From positions 1-48,110 of the forward strand of contig CAVWHE010000005.1 of assembly GCA_963754845.1 (NCBI GenBank): a stretch of DNA of 48,110 nucleotides, in the 5' to 3' direction. Shown piece after piece: positions 25,909-35,208 of this stretch. Both the position numbers and the translations under genes were made by a program. Each line of letters opens with the position of its first letter. The stretch's first letter is position 1. Below the pieces are notes generated by a model. That model did not search any database. It was not told where the DNA came from and worked only from the letters and a program-made list of their open reading frames with translations. This DNA is from JAKASV01 sp963754845 (GTDB lineage Bacteria > Babelota > Babeliae > Babelales > Vermiphilaceae).

Positions 25909-27609
25909 ATGAAAAACAATGGCCAGCTCAATAACATCGACAACGGGCACGAAAAACAAGCACCGAGCAACGACTGCCCAAGCCAGGCGCATGAGAGGGA
26001 GCCATTGACGGATGCAACCTCCGGAGGTCAGGACGCGCACAAAATGCGCGAAAACGAACGAACTGCAAACTCCGCAAAGACTCATGCGCGTGGCACACCA
26101 CGAAAAGCAAGAGGGCAACAGCACCACCAGCCTCGAGGCACCGAGCAACCTGTTAACGCATTACCGAGTTCCGCTGGCTCGGCCCCCGTGTCACGGCCTG
26201 TCAATGCCCAGCAAAATCAACAAACTCAACAAGTCAACCAAAATCAGCAGGGCGAGCAATCATCGCACGGCGACCAAGGCAGAAGCCAGGCGACGGGTGC
26301 TCATGAACAAGCAAGAAGTCAAAGCCAGCAACAGGAAGCGAATATACAGGAACTGTCTCTTAATGACCTCAACGCCTATGCGCGGCGCCTTGGCATCATC
26401 GGCGCGAGCCTCATGACCAAGGACACCCTTACCGCACGCATCGAGTACGTCAAGGCCCACCCAGAGGTTGAAATAGCCGTTGAAGGCGTACTCGAAAAGC
26501 TCCCTGATGGTTTTGGATTTCTTCGCTCGCAAAACTACGATTATATTTCAAGTCCCGATGACATTTACGTGTCACCTTCGCAAATCCGACGCTTCGGGCT
26601 TAAGACTGGCGACACCCTCAGCGGCGTCATACGCAAGCCTAAGGAGGGTGAAAAATATTTTGCCATGCTCAAAGTCAACGCGGTCAATGGCAAAGATCCG
26701 CTTGCGATGATCGACCGTATACCCTTTGAGCGACTTTCACCCCTCCATCCTGAGAGTAAATTTAAGCTTGAATATGATCCGGCGGTCATTTCCACGCGCA
26801 TCATGGATATGTTTACACCCGTGGGCAAGGGTCAGCGCGGACTCATTGTTGCGCAGCCAAAAGTTGGTAAAACCGTCCTTTTAAAGGAGATCGCCAAGGC
26901 TCTCATCGCCAACCACCGCGAGGCGCACCTCATCATCCTCCTCGTCGATGAACGCCCTGAGGAAGTTGCCGACATGAGGCGCGCCGTCAAGGGAACGTCG
27001 GCTGAGGTTATTAGCTCGACGTTCGACGAATCTGCTGAACGCCATGTTCAAGTCGCCGAGATCGTCCTTGAAAAGGCTAAGCGCCTCGTCGAGTGCGGCG
27101 AGGATGTCGTCATTCTCCTTGATTCGCTCACACGTCTTGCACGCGCCTACAACACCGTGGCGCCCGCCTCAGGAAAGGTTCTGACGGGCGGCATCGATGC
27201 CAACGCCCTCCAGCGCCCCAAGAGGTTCTTCGGCGCCGCGCGTAATATCGAAGGCGGCGGCTCGCTCACCATCATGGCAACGGCACTCATTGACACCGGA
27301 TCGCGCATGGACGAAGTCATTTACGAGGAGTTTAAAGGTACGGGTAACCTCGAAATTCATATGACGCGCAAGCTTTCAAACCGGCGCACCTATCCTGCCT
27401 TCGATCTCCTTATTTCAGGAACACGTCGCGACGATCTTCTCATTCCCGAGGATGAACTTAACAAGGTGTGGGTCCTCCAGAAACTTCTTGCCACCATGAG
27501 CACCATTGAGGGCATGGAGTTTCTTATCGACAAACTTAAGAAGTTCAAAACCAATCACGAGTTTCTTGAATCGATCAACAAAAAGGCCGTCCAGTACGCA
27601 GCTTCGTGA
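25909..27609 (+). CDS. rho: Transcription termination factor Rho with a long Gln/Asn-rich N-terminal extension
   Basis: A hexameric RNA helicase that ends transcription. ATG 25909 is preferred over the TTG just before it. Residues 1 to about 140 are low-complexity (many Q, N, S, H, E) and probably disordered. The Rho_N fold (ELSLNDLNAYARRLGI), the cold-shock RNA-binding domain (GVLEKLPDGFGFLRS...DDIYVSPSQIRRF) and the ATPase core follow. Walker A QPKVGKT is at about residues 316-322, Walker B DVVILLDSLTRLARAYN, and the R-loop region GGIDANALQRPKRFFGAARNIEGGGS is intact. The protein is 566 residues against about 420 in E. coli; the difference is the extension. The 27610-27752 gap holds an inverted repeat (ACCACCG...CGGTGGT) without a T-run. 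Confidence 0.97.
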   Translation: MKNNGQLNNIDNGHEKQAPSNDCPSQAHEREPLTDATSGGQDAHKMRENERTANSAKTHARGTPRKARGQQHHQPRGTEQPVNALPSSAGSAPVSRPVNAQQNQQTQQVNQNQQGEQSSHGDQGRSQATGAHEQARSQSQQQEANIQELSLNDLNAYARRLGIIGASLMTKDTLTARIEYVKAHPEVEIAVEGVLEKLPDGFGFLRSQNYDYISSPDDIYVSPSQIRRFGLKTGDTLSGVIRKPKEGEKYFAMLKVNAVNGKDPLAMIDRIPFERLSPLHPESKFKLEYDPAVISTRIMDMFTPVGKGQRGLIVAQPKVGKTVLLKEIAKALIANHREAHLIILLVDERPEEVADMRRAVKGTSAEVISSTFDESAERHVQVAEIVLEKAKRLVECGEDVVILLDSLTRLARAYNTVAPASGKVLTGGIDANALQRPKRFFGAARNIEGGGSLTIMATALIDTGSRMDEVIYEEFKGTGNLEIHMTRKLSNRRTYPAFDLLISGTRRDDLLIPEDELNKVWVLQKLLATMSTIEGMEFLIDKLKKFKTNHEFLESINKKAVQYAAS

Positions 27610-27752
27610 TTAGTTTCTCCGATGCTAACCACCGCTCCTTCCGGCGAATCCTGCGATTCACCGGTGGTCAGACGGTCGAAAATGCCGTAGACTTATGGGC
27701 AGTGTTTGACTGAAAGTTTGGTATAACTGGAATTGTTTCCGTGGTGTATGAC

Positions 27753-29030
27753 ATGAAGAGATTTTCCCTCCTATTCTTTTGTGCTGTTCTTCCGCTCTTT
27801 GGTGCCGCGCGTTCTGACGTGCTGCACACACAGAAAATTAAAGAGATCGTTCATGCAGTTGATGAGAGCGCCAACGTCGGCATTGCTGTTCGCGACCTCA
27901 GCGACCAGGGTTTCGCGTACGAACGCCATGCCCGCAGGCTCTTTACGCCAGCGAGTATCACGAAACTTTTTATCGCCACGGCCGTTCTCTCTACCCTCGG
28001 GAACGATTTTTGTTTTGAAACGTCATGCGCGGTCGATGGGCAGTGTCGCGATGGATGCCTGATTGGTAACGCGTACATAAAAGCGTCAGGAGATCCGAGT
28101 CTCACTACGGATGATCTTGAAAGTCTCATTCTTCAGCTTAAGAACGCGGGGGTGAATGAGATTCGTGGTCGCGTCTGCATCGATGCGTCGGTTTTTTGTG
28201 ACGATGGTGAGTGCGCAGGTTTCTGTACCGACGACAAGGGTGCGTCGTGGGCGGCTCCTGTAAGTGGCCTCATTCTCAACGGCAACGTCGAAACGACGCC
28301 TGAGGGAAAAACGCGCGCATGCGAAAATCCTCATGATCGCGCACGTCGCGTCCTCGACGAGCTTTTGGCGCGTTACGCTATAACGTCGAGCGAACCGACA
28401 GCTTTTGGCATCGCGCCCGTGACAGAGCAGCAGCACCTCATTGCTCGCCACATGTCAGCACCGCTCACGTTTTTGATTGCTCACATGCTTAAAACTTCCG
28501 ATAATCTCTACGCCAACGCATTTTTCAAGACCCTCGGGGCTCGGGCATCGTGCACTGCCGGTTCATGGAACAATGGCAAGGTTGCACTGATGACATTTTT
28601 ACAGGAGGACGTCCGGCTTGACACGCGTCGAATACGCATTGAAGATGGGGCCGGGCTTTCGCGTTACAATCTTGCAAGCCCTGATCAGGTCGTCAATCTC
28701 CTGTCCTGGGTACATCAACGGCCGGAACTTTATACTAACTTCGTCACGTGCCTTGCCACAGCCGGCGTCGATGGAACCCTTGAAAAACGCATGAAGGAGT
28801 GCACCGGCCTCGTTCATGCAAAGACCGGATCCCTTAGTGGCGTATCAGCACTGGCCGGGTACCTGTGCCTCCATAATCGCGCTCCCGTGGCATTTGCCAT
28901 TATGCTCAATAATTTTATTCCCGTTCTTCCAGCGCGTGCCGTCGATTATAAGACGGGAATCGAGGACAAACTTTGTGCGTATTTCATCGAGTCCCTGCGC
29001 ATGACAACCGGTGACCAAGCGCTCACATAG
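27753..29030 (+). CDS. dacB: D-alanyl-D-alanine carboxypeptidase/endopeptidase, PBP4 type (S13)
   Basis: A peptidoglycan-trimming enzyme of the S13 family acting outside the cytoplasmic membrane. It has a signal peptide (MKRFSLLFFCAVLPLFGAARS). Active-site motifs are SITK near residue 67, SDN near 249 and KTG (HAKTGSLSG) near 356, all intact. At 425 residues it is slightly short for the family. An upstream in-frame GTG at 27741 is an alternative start; neither has a strong ribosome site. Its presence implies that the organism makes or remodels peptidoglycan. No other cell-wall gene is adjacent. Confidence 0.92.
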   Translation: MKRFSLLFFCAVLPLFGAARSDVLHTQKIKEIVHAVDESANVGIAVRDLSDQGFAYERHARRLFTPASITKLFIATAVLSTLGNDFCFETSCAVDGQCRDGCLIGNAYIKASGDPSLTTDDLESLILQLKNAGVNEIRGRVCIDASVFCDDGECAGFCTDDKGASWAAPVSGLILNGNVETTPEGKTRACENPHDRARRVLDELLARYAITSSEPTAFGIAPVTEQQHLIARHMSAPLTFLIAHMLKTSDNLYANAFFKTLGARASCTAGSWNNGKVALMTFLQEDVRLDTRRIRIEDGAGLSRYNLASPDQVVNLLSWVHQRPELYTNFVTCLATAGVDGTLEKRMKECTGLVHAKTGSLSGVSALAGYLCLHNRAPVAFAIMLNNFIPVLPARAVDYKTGIEDKLCAYFIESLRMTTGDQALT

Positions 29031-29172
29031 ATAACGTTGGGGCGTCTGACAGAGCTCTTTGAAAAGCATTGCGATTCGTGCTAGCAAGGTCGCCGAAAAT
29101 GTCGTAGGATTGTTTTCGTTATGTGACCGGTGCCTTAGGTGGTGCAAACGAAACGTGAGCGAGGGAAGGGCA

Positions 29173-31038
29173 ATGGAGATAACGATGGGAAGCTTTGCAG
29201 GGACGCTGTGTTCAAGAGCACACTCGGTCCTTAGTTTTAACGAGCTTTTCCTCGTGTTTCTGATCTTGGGTGCTGAGGCAAACGGGATTCCGACATCGAC
29301 ACCTGGTACGACCAGACCTGTGGCTCTTGTGTGTCCGCTGTGCAGGATCTCGTCACAAGGCCATGAAGAGTCGCTGGCTCAGGACTACGTACGTGCCATA
29401 GTTCACGATGAGCACGACTACGAAGCCCACTTTAATCTTGCCGCCGATCTTGCCAAAGCTAGCGAGCTCGATGCTGCAGCACGGCACTATCGTCAGGTCA
29501 TCACGTTGTGTCCATCGCTTGCTAGTGCGCACTTTAATTACGGCCTCGTTCTCCTTGTGCGCAAAGAACCAGCAAAGGCTCACAATGAGTTTCTTGAAAC
29601 ACTGCGCTGCGATCCTGAGCATGACAAGGCACGCCTCAGGGTCATGACGTACCTCAAAGAGAAAGACCGGCACAGCGAGCTTGTCGAGCTCTGCCAAACT
29701 TTCCTCAAGCGTCATCCTGATGATGCTGGGATTCGCCACTATCTTGCCTACGCCTACTACGAACTCTCGCGTACTGAAGACGCACTTGTTGAATACCGCA
29801 AAGCGGTGGCGCTTGATCCCAAGAATGGGCAGCTTATGCTTGACCATGCAAACCTCCTCAATCTCACACGCGGTCCAGAGCTTGCTCAAGAATTTTACCA
29901 AGCACTCGAGGAAGAGGGAATCAAGGGCATCGGCTTGACGTACAATATTGCGTACACCCACAAAAAGCTTGGCAACAATAAAACGGCGATACAGATGCTC
30001 GAGGACATCGTTGCACAGCATCCAAAGTACGCAGCAGCGCACTTTGCACTTGCCACCGCTTACTTGGCCTGTGGCGATTATGAACGCGGATGGAGAGATT
30101 ACGAATGGCGTTGGCAGCAAGATGTACATGCCCAACGCTCCTACGACGGACCGCTGTGGGACGGGTCGTCGCGCCTTGATGGCAAAACCATTCTCCTTCA
30201 CGGTGAACAGGGGCTTGGCGATATGATCCAGTTCGTTCGCTACGCAGCCATTGTCAAAAATATGGGCGCGACAGTCATTGTCGCCGTTGCCAATCCCCTC
30301 GTCAAGCTTCTGAGCCGCTGCACCTTCATCGACAAGGTCGTGAGTTTTAATGAGCAACCTCCCCACTTTGATGCGCACGCCCCCCTCATGTCGATCCCCC
30401 TCATCACCCACGCATTCGACGAAGCATCCATACCGCGCGCCACCCCCTATCTTTGTGCCGATCCAGAGCTCGTTGAATACTGGCGTGCACAACTTTCGGG
30501 CGACACGAATTTCAAGATCGGCATTTGCTGGCAGGGCAATCCCAATTATGCCCTCTACGTCCTGCGCCTCATAGTGGCCGCAAAGTCGGTAAGGGCCGGC
30601 ATCTTTGCACGCCTGACAAACCTTGAGGGCGTCAGCGTTTACGTTCTTCAAAGATACGATGCACACGAGGCCAACGAACTGGACGGCACACCGTGCAAAT
30701 TTTTCGACACAAGTTTTGATAATGATCACGGTCGTTTCATGGATACGGCGGCCGTTATGAAAAACCTCGACCTCGTTGTCACCATCGATACTTCGCTCGC
30801 ACACCTTGCCGGAGGGCTTGGTGTGCCTGTGTGGGTCATGTTACCAAAAGTAGCAGATTGGAGGTGGCTCGAAGGACGCTCTGATACCCCGTGGTATCCA
30901 AGCATGCGTCTTTTTAGACAAGAGGTAGCGGACAACTGGGAGCTTGTCTTCGACGAGGTCATTGCAGAACTCAAGCCGCTTGTTGAGCACCACAAACTCC
31001 GTGTGGGAGCGGCATCCGACGATGCGCGTTCAAACTAA
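29173..31038 (+). CDS. TPR-repeat protein with C-terminal glycosyltransferase-like domain
   Basis: A protein of about 621 residues. ATG 29173 has AGGGAAGG upstream; ATG 29185 is also possible. The N-terminus has a hydrophobic segment (ELFLVFLILGAEANG), so it may be exported or anchored. Residues about 75-330 carry TPR repeats (HFNLAADLAKASELDAAARHY, HYLAYAYYELSRTEDALVEY, HFALATAYLACGDYERGW). The C-terminal half has the signature of bacterial TPR-linked GT9/GT41-like proteins: ERGWRDYEWRWQQD, KTILLHGEQGLGDMIQFVRYA, GICWQGNPNY and VTIDTSLAHLAGGLGVPVWVML. The sugar donor and acceptor are unknown. Its stop overlaps by 3 bases the stop of the convergent secretion ATPase gene. Confidence 0.88.
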   Translation: MEITMGSFAGTLCSRAHSVLSFNELFLVFLILGAEANGIPTSTPGTTRPVALVCPLCRISSQGHEESLAQDYVRAIVHDEHDYEAHFNLAADLAKASELDAAARHYRQVITLCPSLASAHFNYGLVLLVRKEPAKAHNEFLETLRCDPEHDKARLRVMTYLKEKDRHSELVELCQTFLKRHPDDAGIRHYLAYAYYELSRTEDALVEYRKAVALDPKNGQLMLDHANLLNLTRGPELAQEFYQALEEEGIKGIGLTYNIAYTHKKLGNNKTAIQMLEDIVAQHPKYAAAHFALATAYLACGDYERGWRDYEWRWQQDVHAQRSYDGPLWDGSSRLDGKTILLHGEQGLGDMIQFVRYAAIVKNMGATVIVAVANPLVKLLSRCTFIDKVVSFNEQPPHFDAHAPLMSIPLITHAFDEASIPRATPYLCADPELVEYWRAQLSGDTNFKIGICWQGNPNYALYVLRLIVAAKSVRAGIFARLTNLEGVSVYVLQRYDAHEANELDGTPCKFFDTSFDNDHGRFMDTAAVMKNLDLVVTIDTSLAHLAGGLGVPVWVMLPKVADWRWLEGRSDTPWYPSMRLFRQEVADNWELVFDEVIAELKPLVEHHKLRVGAASDDARSN

Positions 31039-32198
31039 AGAACGGCACGCACGAGTTCCTCGAGTGTGATGATACCAGCCTGAACTTTTTTAACGCCGTC
31101 GTTAATGAGAGTCTTCATGCCGTCGGTATGGACTCTCTGCATAATGGCATCAAGGTGAGGTCTGCGCATCACAAGAGATCTCAGCCCCTCGGTCATCGTC
31201 AAAAGTTCAAAAATACCTATTTGTCCCTTGTAACCGAGGTTGAGGCATTGAGGACATCCGAATGCCCGATAAAGTTCGTTGGTGTCGTCGGCACCGAAGG
31301 CCTTAAGAAGAGTGCGCTCTTCGGGTGTCGGAATGGCAGACACGCGGCACGATGGGCATATCGTTCGCGCAAGCCTTTGTGCGAGAACGCCTGTTACGGC
31401 GGCGTTGACGAGAAACGGTTCGATGCCCATGTCGATGAGCCTCATGATCACTGTGGGCGCATCGTTGGTGTGGATTGTGCTTAGGACAACGTGTCCGGTA
31501 AGGGCCGCTTCTATAGAGACCTGAGCGGTCTGCCGGTCGCGTATTTCCCCTATCATGACGATATTGGGGTCCTGACGCAGGAGCGACCGAAGCCCACGCT
31601 CGAAGGTAAATCCAGCTTCAGGACGTATTTGTGCCTGCGTAATCCCCTCGATGCTGTACTCCACAGGATCTTCAAGCGTTACGATGTTCTTTTCGCGACA
31701 GTTGAGATACGAAAGAGCCGCGTAAAGTGTCGTCGTTTTACCCGATCCCGTGGGACCTGAGGCAAGAAAGAACCCGCTTGAACGGGTTATGAGTTTTTTA
31801 AACGATTCGCTCATGCGAACATCGAGACCGAGGTTATCGAGCGTGAGCATGTGCCGAGCACGATCGAGGATGCGGATGACGACCTTTTCGCCATGAATCG
31901 AAGGAAATGTTGAAACGCGCAAATCGATCTCGTTGCCATCGATGGTAACTTTGAATTTTCCATCGTGAGGGACGCGTCGTTCGGCAATATCGATGTGTGC
32001 AAGGACCTTGATGCGCGAGACGACCTCGGACATGATCGCGCTGTCAATCGTGTCCTTGTCGTAGAGAACTCCGTCGATGCGCCAGCGCACACGAAGACCG
32101 CTTGATGTTGCCTCTACGTGAATGTCAGACGCACGGCTGGCAATGGCCTGGCGTACGAGGTCATCAACAAGCGCTATAACTGGTACTTCATGCTCCAT
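31035..32198 (-). CDS. gspE: GspE/PilB-type secretion ATPase, catalytic part
   Basis: The motor ATPase of a type II secretion or type IV pilus system. The 387 residues cover the whole C-terminal half of the family: SRASDIHVEA, RWRIDGVLYD, Walker A GPTGSGKTTTLYAAL near residue 145, the Asp box (IVTLEDPVEYSIEGITQAQI), Walker B (LRQDPNIVMIGEIRD), the His box (GHVVLSTIHTND) and a four-Cys zinc site (CPSC...CPQC). The N-terminal MshEN-like domain is in a separate frame-matched open reading frame just upstream (32214-32789). Only a TGA and five codons separate them. ATG 32198 has no clear ribosome site, so translation may depend on coupling or readthrough. GspE versus PilB cannot be decided here. 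Confidence 0.93.
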   Translation of the reverse strand: MEHEVPVIALVDDLVRQAIASRASDIHVEATSSGLRVRWRIDGVLYDKDTIDSAIMSEVVSRIKVLAHIDIAERRVPHDGKFKVTIDGNEIDLRVSTFPSIHGEKVVIRILDRARHMLTLDNLGLDVRMSESFKKLITRSSGFFLASGPTGSGKTTTLYAALSYLNCREKNIVTLEDPVEYSIEGITQAQIRPEAGFTFERGLRSLLRQDPNIVMIGEIRDRQTAQVSIEAALTGHVVLSTIHTNDAPTVIMRLIDMGIEPFLVNAAVTGVLAQRLARTICPSCRVSAIPTPEERTLLKAFGADDTNELYRAFGCPQCLNLGYKGQIGIFELLTMTEGLRSLVMRRPHLDAIMQRVHTDGMKTLINDGVKKVQAGIITLEELVRAVL

Positions 32199-32213
32199 TA
32201 CATGTGCCCGCGG

Positions 32214-32789
32214 TCAATCGATAATATCTTCGCTTGAAAAAGGAAGCTCTTCGTTGTCTCCGTCAAGAAGCGATTCATGACGGAAATCCCTATCCTCAGC
32301 ACGCTCAGCCCGCAGATCGAGGTCCTGAGGAACCTCGGTAACTGCTCGGTCATAGAATTCGGTGATGGCATCGGTGATGTCATTGCGTAGGCCGATGCGG
32401 AAGACTACGTCATAAGAAACATAGCGGCCGATGATGGCTAACAACTGCGGGTCGTCTGGCTCGCTTGCAACAACTGTCATAATGTCATCGGCAACGTCCA
32501 TAGGAATAAACGCGTGGCGATGGAGGACGTCTTTGGGGAACTTGTGGAGCAGGAATGGCTGAAAGAAATAGCCAACGACGTCGACCGGTGGAACTTTGTA
32601 GTACCGCCCGAGGGCCTTGAGGAGATTTTCGTGGTCAACAATCCCCTCCTCGAGCACAAACTCATCAAACGATTCCTTCGAAGAACCCTTAAATGCTTTC
32701 TGAAGGTCGAGCGCCTCCTTTTCCTCTATGAGATTATTTTTTACGAGAATCGCCGTGAGTTCGCGAGAGAATGAATCTCTTCTTTTCAT
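32214..32789 (-). CDS. N-terminal domain of the GspE/PilB-type ATPase, separated by a TGA
   Basis: A 191-residue protein resembling the GSPII_E N-terminal/MshEN domain, which binds the platform protein or c-di-GMP in relatives. Visible family features are LTAILVKNNLIEEKEALDLQKAF, ALGRYYKVPPVDV and HRHAFIPMDVADDIMTVVASEPDDP. It ends in an acidic linker (SSEDIID) at a TGA (32214-32216). The same frame continues with PRAHV and then the ATG of the catalytic part. A one-base change would give a single 584-residue protein. This may be a nonsense mutation, a stable split, or a sequence error. Confidence 0.82.
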   Translation of the reverse strand: MKRRDSFSRELTAILVKNNLIEEKEALDLQKAFKGSSKESFDEFVLEEGIVDHENLLKALGRYYKVPPVDVVGYFFQPFLLHKFPKDVLHRHAFIPMDVADDIMTVVASEPDDPQLLAIIGRYVSYDVVFRIGLRNDITDAITEFYDRAVTEVPQDLDLRAERAEDRDFRHESLLDGDNEELPFSSEDIID

Positions 32790-32810
32790 GATCGATCCCT
32801 ATGGCACAAC

Positions 32811-33200
32811 TCAAGCAAGGCGAATGCCGACAATAAACCCGACGAGAAAACTCAGAACGAGGATCACATTGTCCTTGATCCACTGCCATACAAGAGTGGC
32901 GGCCCCCGCGTCAGTGACGTTAGGCAGGCCCATGAGATCCTTGACGCGATCGGCATTAACCGAAAGGTCAACGATCCCAAACTGACCAAGCGCAACGATA
33001 GCAATGATTATGAGAACGGTTATGAGAACAACGGCGCTGAAACGCTTGAGCATGTAGCCGACGAGGAACCCGAACCCAAGATACATGCCCATCTCAACAG
33101 CCCGGGCTGTTGAAAATTTGAGTCGCTCGAGATGAAGTGAAGTCTTCACCTTATCAAACCAGCCCGCCGCAACCCCATCATGCCCGTGTGTGCCGACCAT
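32811..33200 (-). CDS. FUN14-like small membrane protein
   Basis: A 129-residue protein with two or three membrane helices (AVEMGMYLGFGFLVGYMLKRF, AVVLITVLIIIAIVALGQFG, VILVLSFLVGFIVGIRL). The glycine-rich GFxxGYxLKR segment resembles the FUN14 domain family, found in many bacteria without a settled function. ATG 33200 has a good GGGAGAGG ribosome site. The gene lies 21 bases upstream of the secretion ATPase pair, probably in one operon. The FUN14 assignment is moderate. Confidence 0.7.
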   Translation of the reverse strand: MVGTHGHDGVAAGWFDKVKTSLHLERLKFSTARAVEMGMYLGFGFLVGYMLKRFSAVVLITVLIIIAIVALGQFGIVDLSVNADRVKDLMGLPNVTDAGAATLVWQWIKDNVILVLSFLVGFIVGIRLA

Positions 33201-33407
33201 CGTCCTCTCCCACTTTCTAAAGACCTCTCCACCCTACCCTCGTCAATCATAGCCCCCGGAACATGAGCGTGCAAGAAAATAGACGTCGTGCACCCAAAAA
33301 TGACGCGCACGACGCCCATCGAATATGCTGTGCTTGAGCGAAGGCCACCGGGGCATGATTTACACAGAAGCTGCTCCAGCACACCAACGCTTAAAACAAA
33401 ACCCTAC

Positions 33408-34343
33408 CTAATTGCTCCCAAATTCACGCGCAGCAGCTCTCAAAGCATCTTCATTAAGGCGGTTATTAGCGTCGCGGAGACCAACAACACGTGCAAGTTC
33501 GTCTCTGTCATTACAAATATAGCGGGCCCTTAGATACTGCAAGACCTCTACATGCCGTGCCAAATCACCGAATTGTAATCGTTGAACGGCGGCATGGCCT
33601 CCGGGAATGCGCTGAGTAGCCCAATTTACACGAGTACGCTGTCCTGATGTGCGACACCACGCAAAACACTCACCAGCGATGAGCGAGCAGGTGTCGACCA
33701 CTAGGCTCGAAAGGCAACACCCGACGATACTGCAATACAGGGCGGCGAACCGGTCATTCGTTCGCGGTCCGCTCCCGTAATACCCGCGAACTTTTGTGAT
33801 TACGGCAGCCCATAACCCAATTTTCGTCATCCATTTTGGCACGCGTGCCTTTGTAGCGAAAAGACCACGATGGTAGGCCTTGGCAACTTCATAATCCGCC
33901 CGCGCATGTGCGTAGGCCCTGACGTTACTGTAGCTGCCGTCGCCACCATCATCACCACCGTCAGCAGGAATTGATCGCGCAGGTCCGCCGGGCATCGTTT
34001 GCTCAGCACCGGCAGCAGCGCTCCTGCCTACGCCGTCTGGAATACGCGTGAGTCCCGTTGCACCCGTTGCACCCGTTGCACCCGTTGCACCCGTTGCACT
34101 ACCTGCCCCTTGTGCATCGTCGTCTTGTGTGTCGTCGCCACCACCACGTACGGGGGCCAACCTTCCGGTCGGCTGGGACGGCCTCTTCTGCCCTCCTGCT
34201 TGCCCAACGGTACCATGAGCTTCCTGGTGCTGGCCCTGTGGGGCTTCCACTTCGTCTTCGTCGCCGTTGGCCATTACGGGCAAGAAGCAACCTGCCGCCA
34301 CACACAATGCACTCATTGTTATCGCCAACATAACATTTTTCAT
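33408..34343 (-). CDS. Exported protein with collagen-like GAT repeat, paralog of 34426-35208
   Basis: A 311-residue predicted exported protein. ATG 34343 has AAGAGGT upstream and starts a signal peptide (MLAITMSALCVAAGCFLPVMA), possibly a lipoprotein around AAGC. Residues about 30-150 are low-complexity, with acidic and Pro/Gly segments and a five-fold (GAT) triplet run. After ADGGDDGGDGS comes a helical, Cys-containing domain with membrane-like stretches (IGLWAAVITKV, LYCSIVGCCLSSLVVDTCSLIAG). The end (RDELARVVGLRDANNRLNEDALRAAAREFG) matches the end of its neighbour (DDELARVVGVANAGQLNRAAVIATRDAA). I recognise no known family. The pair looks like lineage-specific tandem duplicates. Confidence 0.68.
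   Translation of the reverse strand: MKNVMLAITMSALCVAAGCFLPVMANGDEDEVEAPQGQHQEAHGTVGQAGGQKRPSQPTGRLAPVRGGGDDTQDDDAQGAGSATGATGATGATGATGLTRIPDGVGRSAAAGAEQTMPGGPARSIPADGGDDGGDGSYSNVRAYAHARADYEVAKAYHRGLFATKARVPKWMTKIGLWAAVITKVRGYYGSGPRTNDRFAALYCSIVGCCLSSLVVDTCSLIAGECFAWCRTSGQRTRVNWATQRIPGGHAAVQRLQFGDLARHVEVLQYLRARYICNDRDELARVVGLRDANNRLNEDALRAAAREFGSN
34055..34099 (-). repeat. Five-copy 9-bp coding tandem repeat
   Basis: CCGTTGCAC repeated five times without change (34055-34099). On the minus strand it encodes Gly-Ala-Thr triplets, a short collagen-like Gly-X-Y run. Copy-number change would stay in frame. Confidence 0.95.
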
Positions 34344-34425
34344 GGCAACCTCTTGAAAGCTAACTTCCGACATTGCGGTTTTCCCTACGGCAGCACGCGA
34401 TACTCATTGAAAAAGCAGCGCACGT

Positions 34426-35208
34426 CTATGCACCGCGCACTCCTAGCAGCCCGCGTTCTGCCTCCTCTCGGGCAGCAGCATCTCTTGTTGCAATCACCGC
34501 AGCTCGGTTGAGCTGGCCGGCATTCGCAACGCCTACGACACGAGCAAGTTCATCGTCATTATCACAGATTTCCCATGCCCTTCGTAACGTCACAACTTTA
34601 TGGGACCGTGTATGCGCCAGATAAAGTTGTATCGGACTAAGTGCTGTTCGAGCAGCTTCCTGTCGCGCAAGCGCGGTGGCAACACGCCTACGTACAAAAG
34701 TATGGTTTACAATTGTAGCACAAGTGGAACACAGAACTGAAGACGCCAAGCACCAGGCCACTCCGCATGCCGATGCCTTGCAGAATCTACCTACCGTCCG
34801 CGCACCTGCGCGGTAATACTTGACGGCTGATAGAGTTGCTAAACCATAAAAACCTGCTCTCGCCATCCGTGCAATAGGATTTGTCCAGCGCGTAACAACT
34901 GCGGAGTAATAACACGTGCCTGCAGTTGCTTCTGCACGAGCCTGAACAAAGATCCTATCAAACAGGTCATCACCACCGTCGGCAGGTGCCGGTGCGGTGG
35001 CGACACGTGCCGTGTGAGTTGCCCCGGCATCGGCAGATCGTGCGCCCTCATGGCCACGAGCACCGGGGGCACCGACGGAGGAAGCGCTAGTTCCAACACC
35101 TTCTGTTTGCCGGAGTTCTTCGCGAGCGTTCTCCATCGCCACTACATTGAGACAGTACGTCATTAAAAACACCGTGGTAGCTATCACCACAAGAAAAAAA
35201 CGTCGCAT
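34426..35208 (-). CDS. Exported protein, paralog of 33408-34343
   Basis: A 260-residue predicted exported protein. ATG 35208 follows GGGAGG. It has a signal peptide (MRRFFLVVIATTVFLMTYCLNVVA), a Gly/Ala/Ser-rich variable region to about residue 80, and then the shared ADGGDD motif. A helical region with hydrophobic, Cys-rich stretches (CKASACGVAWCLASSVLCSTCATIV) follows, and the shared C-terminal 'ICDNDDELARVVG' domain ends it. It lies 82 bases upstream of its paralog in the same direction. The function is unknown. The conserved C-terminal motif with a variable N-terminal half suggests a conserved anchor or interaction module. Confidence 0.68.
   Translation of the reverse strand: MRRFFLVVIATTVFLMTYCLNVVAMENAREELRQTEGVGTSASSVGAPGARGHEGARSADAGATHTARVATAPAPADGGDDLFDRIFVQARAEATAGTCYYSAVVTRWTNPIARMARAGFYGLATLSAVKYYRAGARTVGRFCKASACGVAWCLASSVLCSTCATIVNHTFVRRRVATALARQEAARTALSPIQLYLAHTRSHKVVTLRRAWEICDNDDELARVVGVANAGQLNRAAVIATRDAAAREEAERGLLGVRGA

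Noticed and set aside
29353..30804. A 483-residue minus-strand open frame
   Set aside because: Antisense to the TPR-glycosyltransferase gene, whose sense strand has clear family motifs. No homology-like motif is visible in the antisense product.
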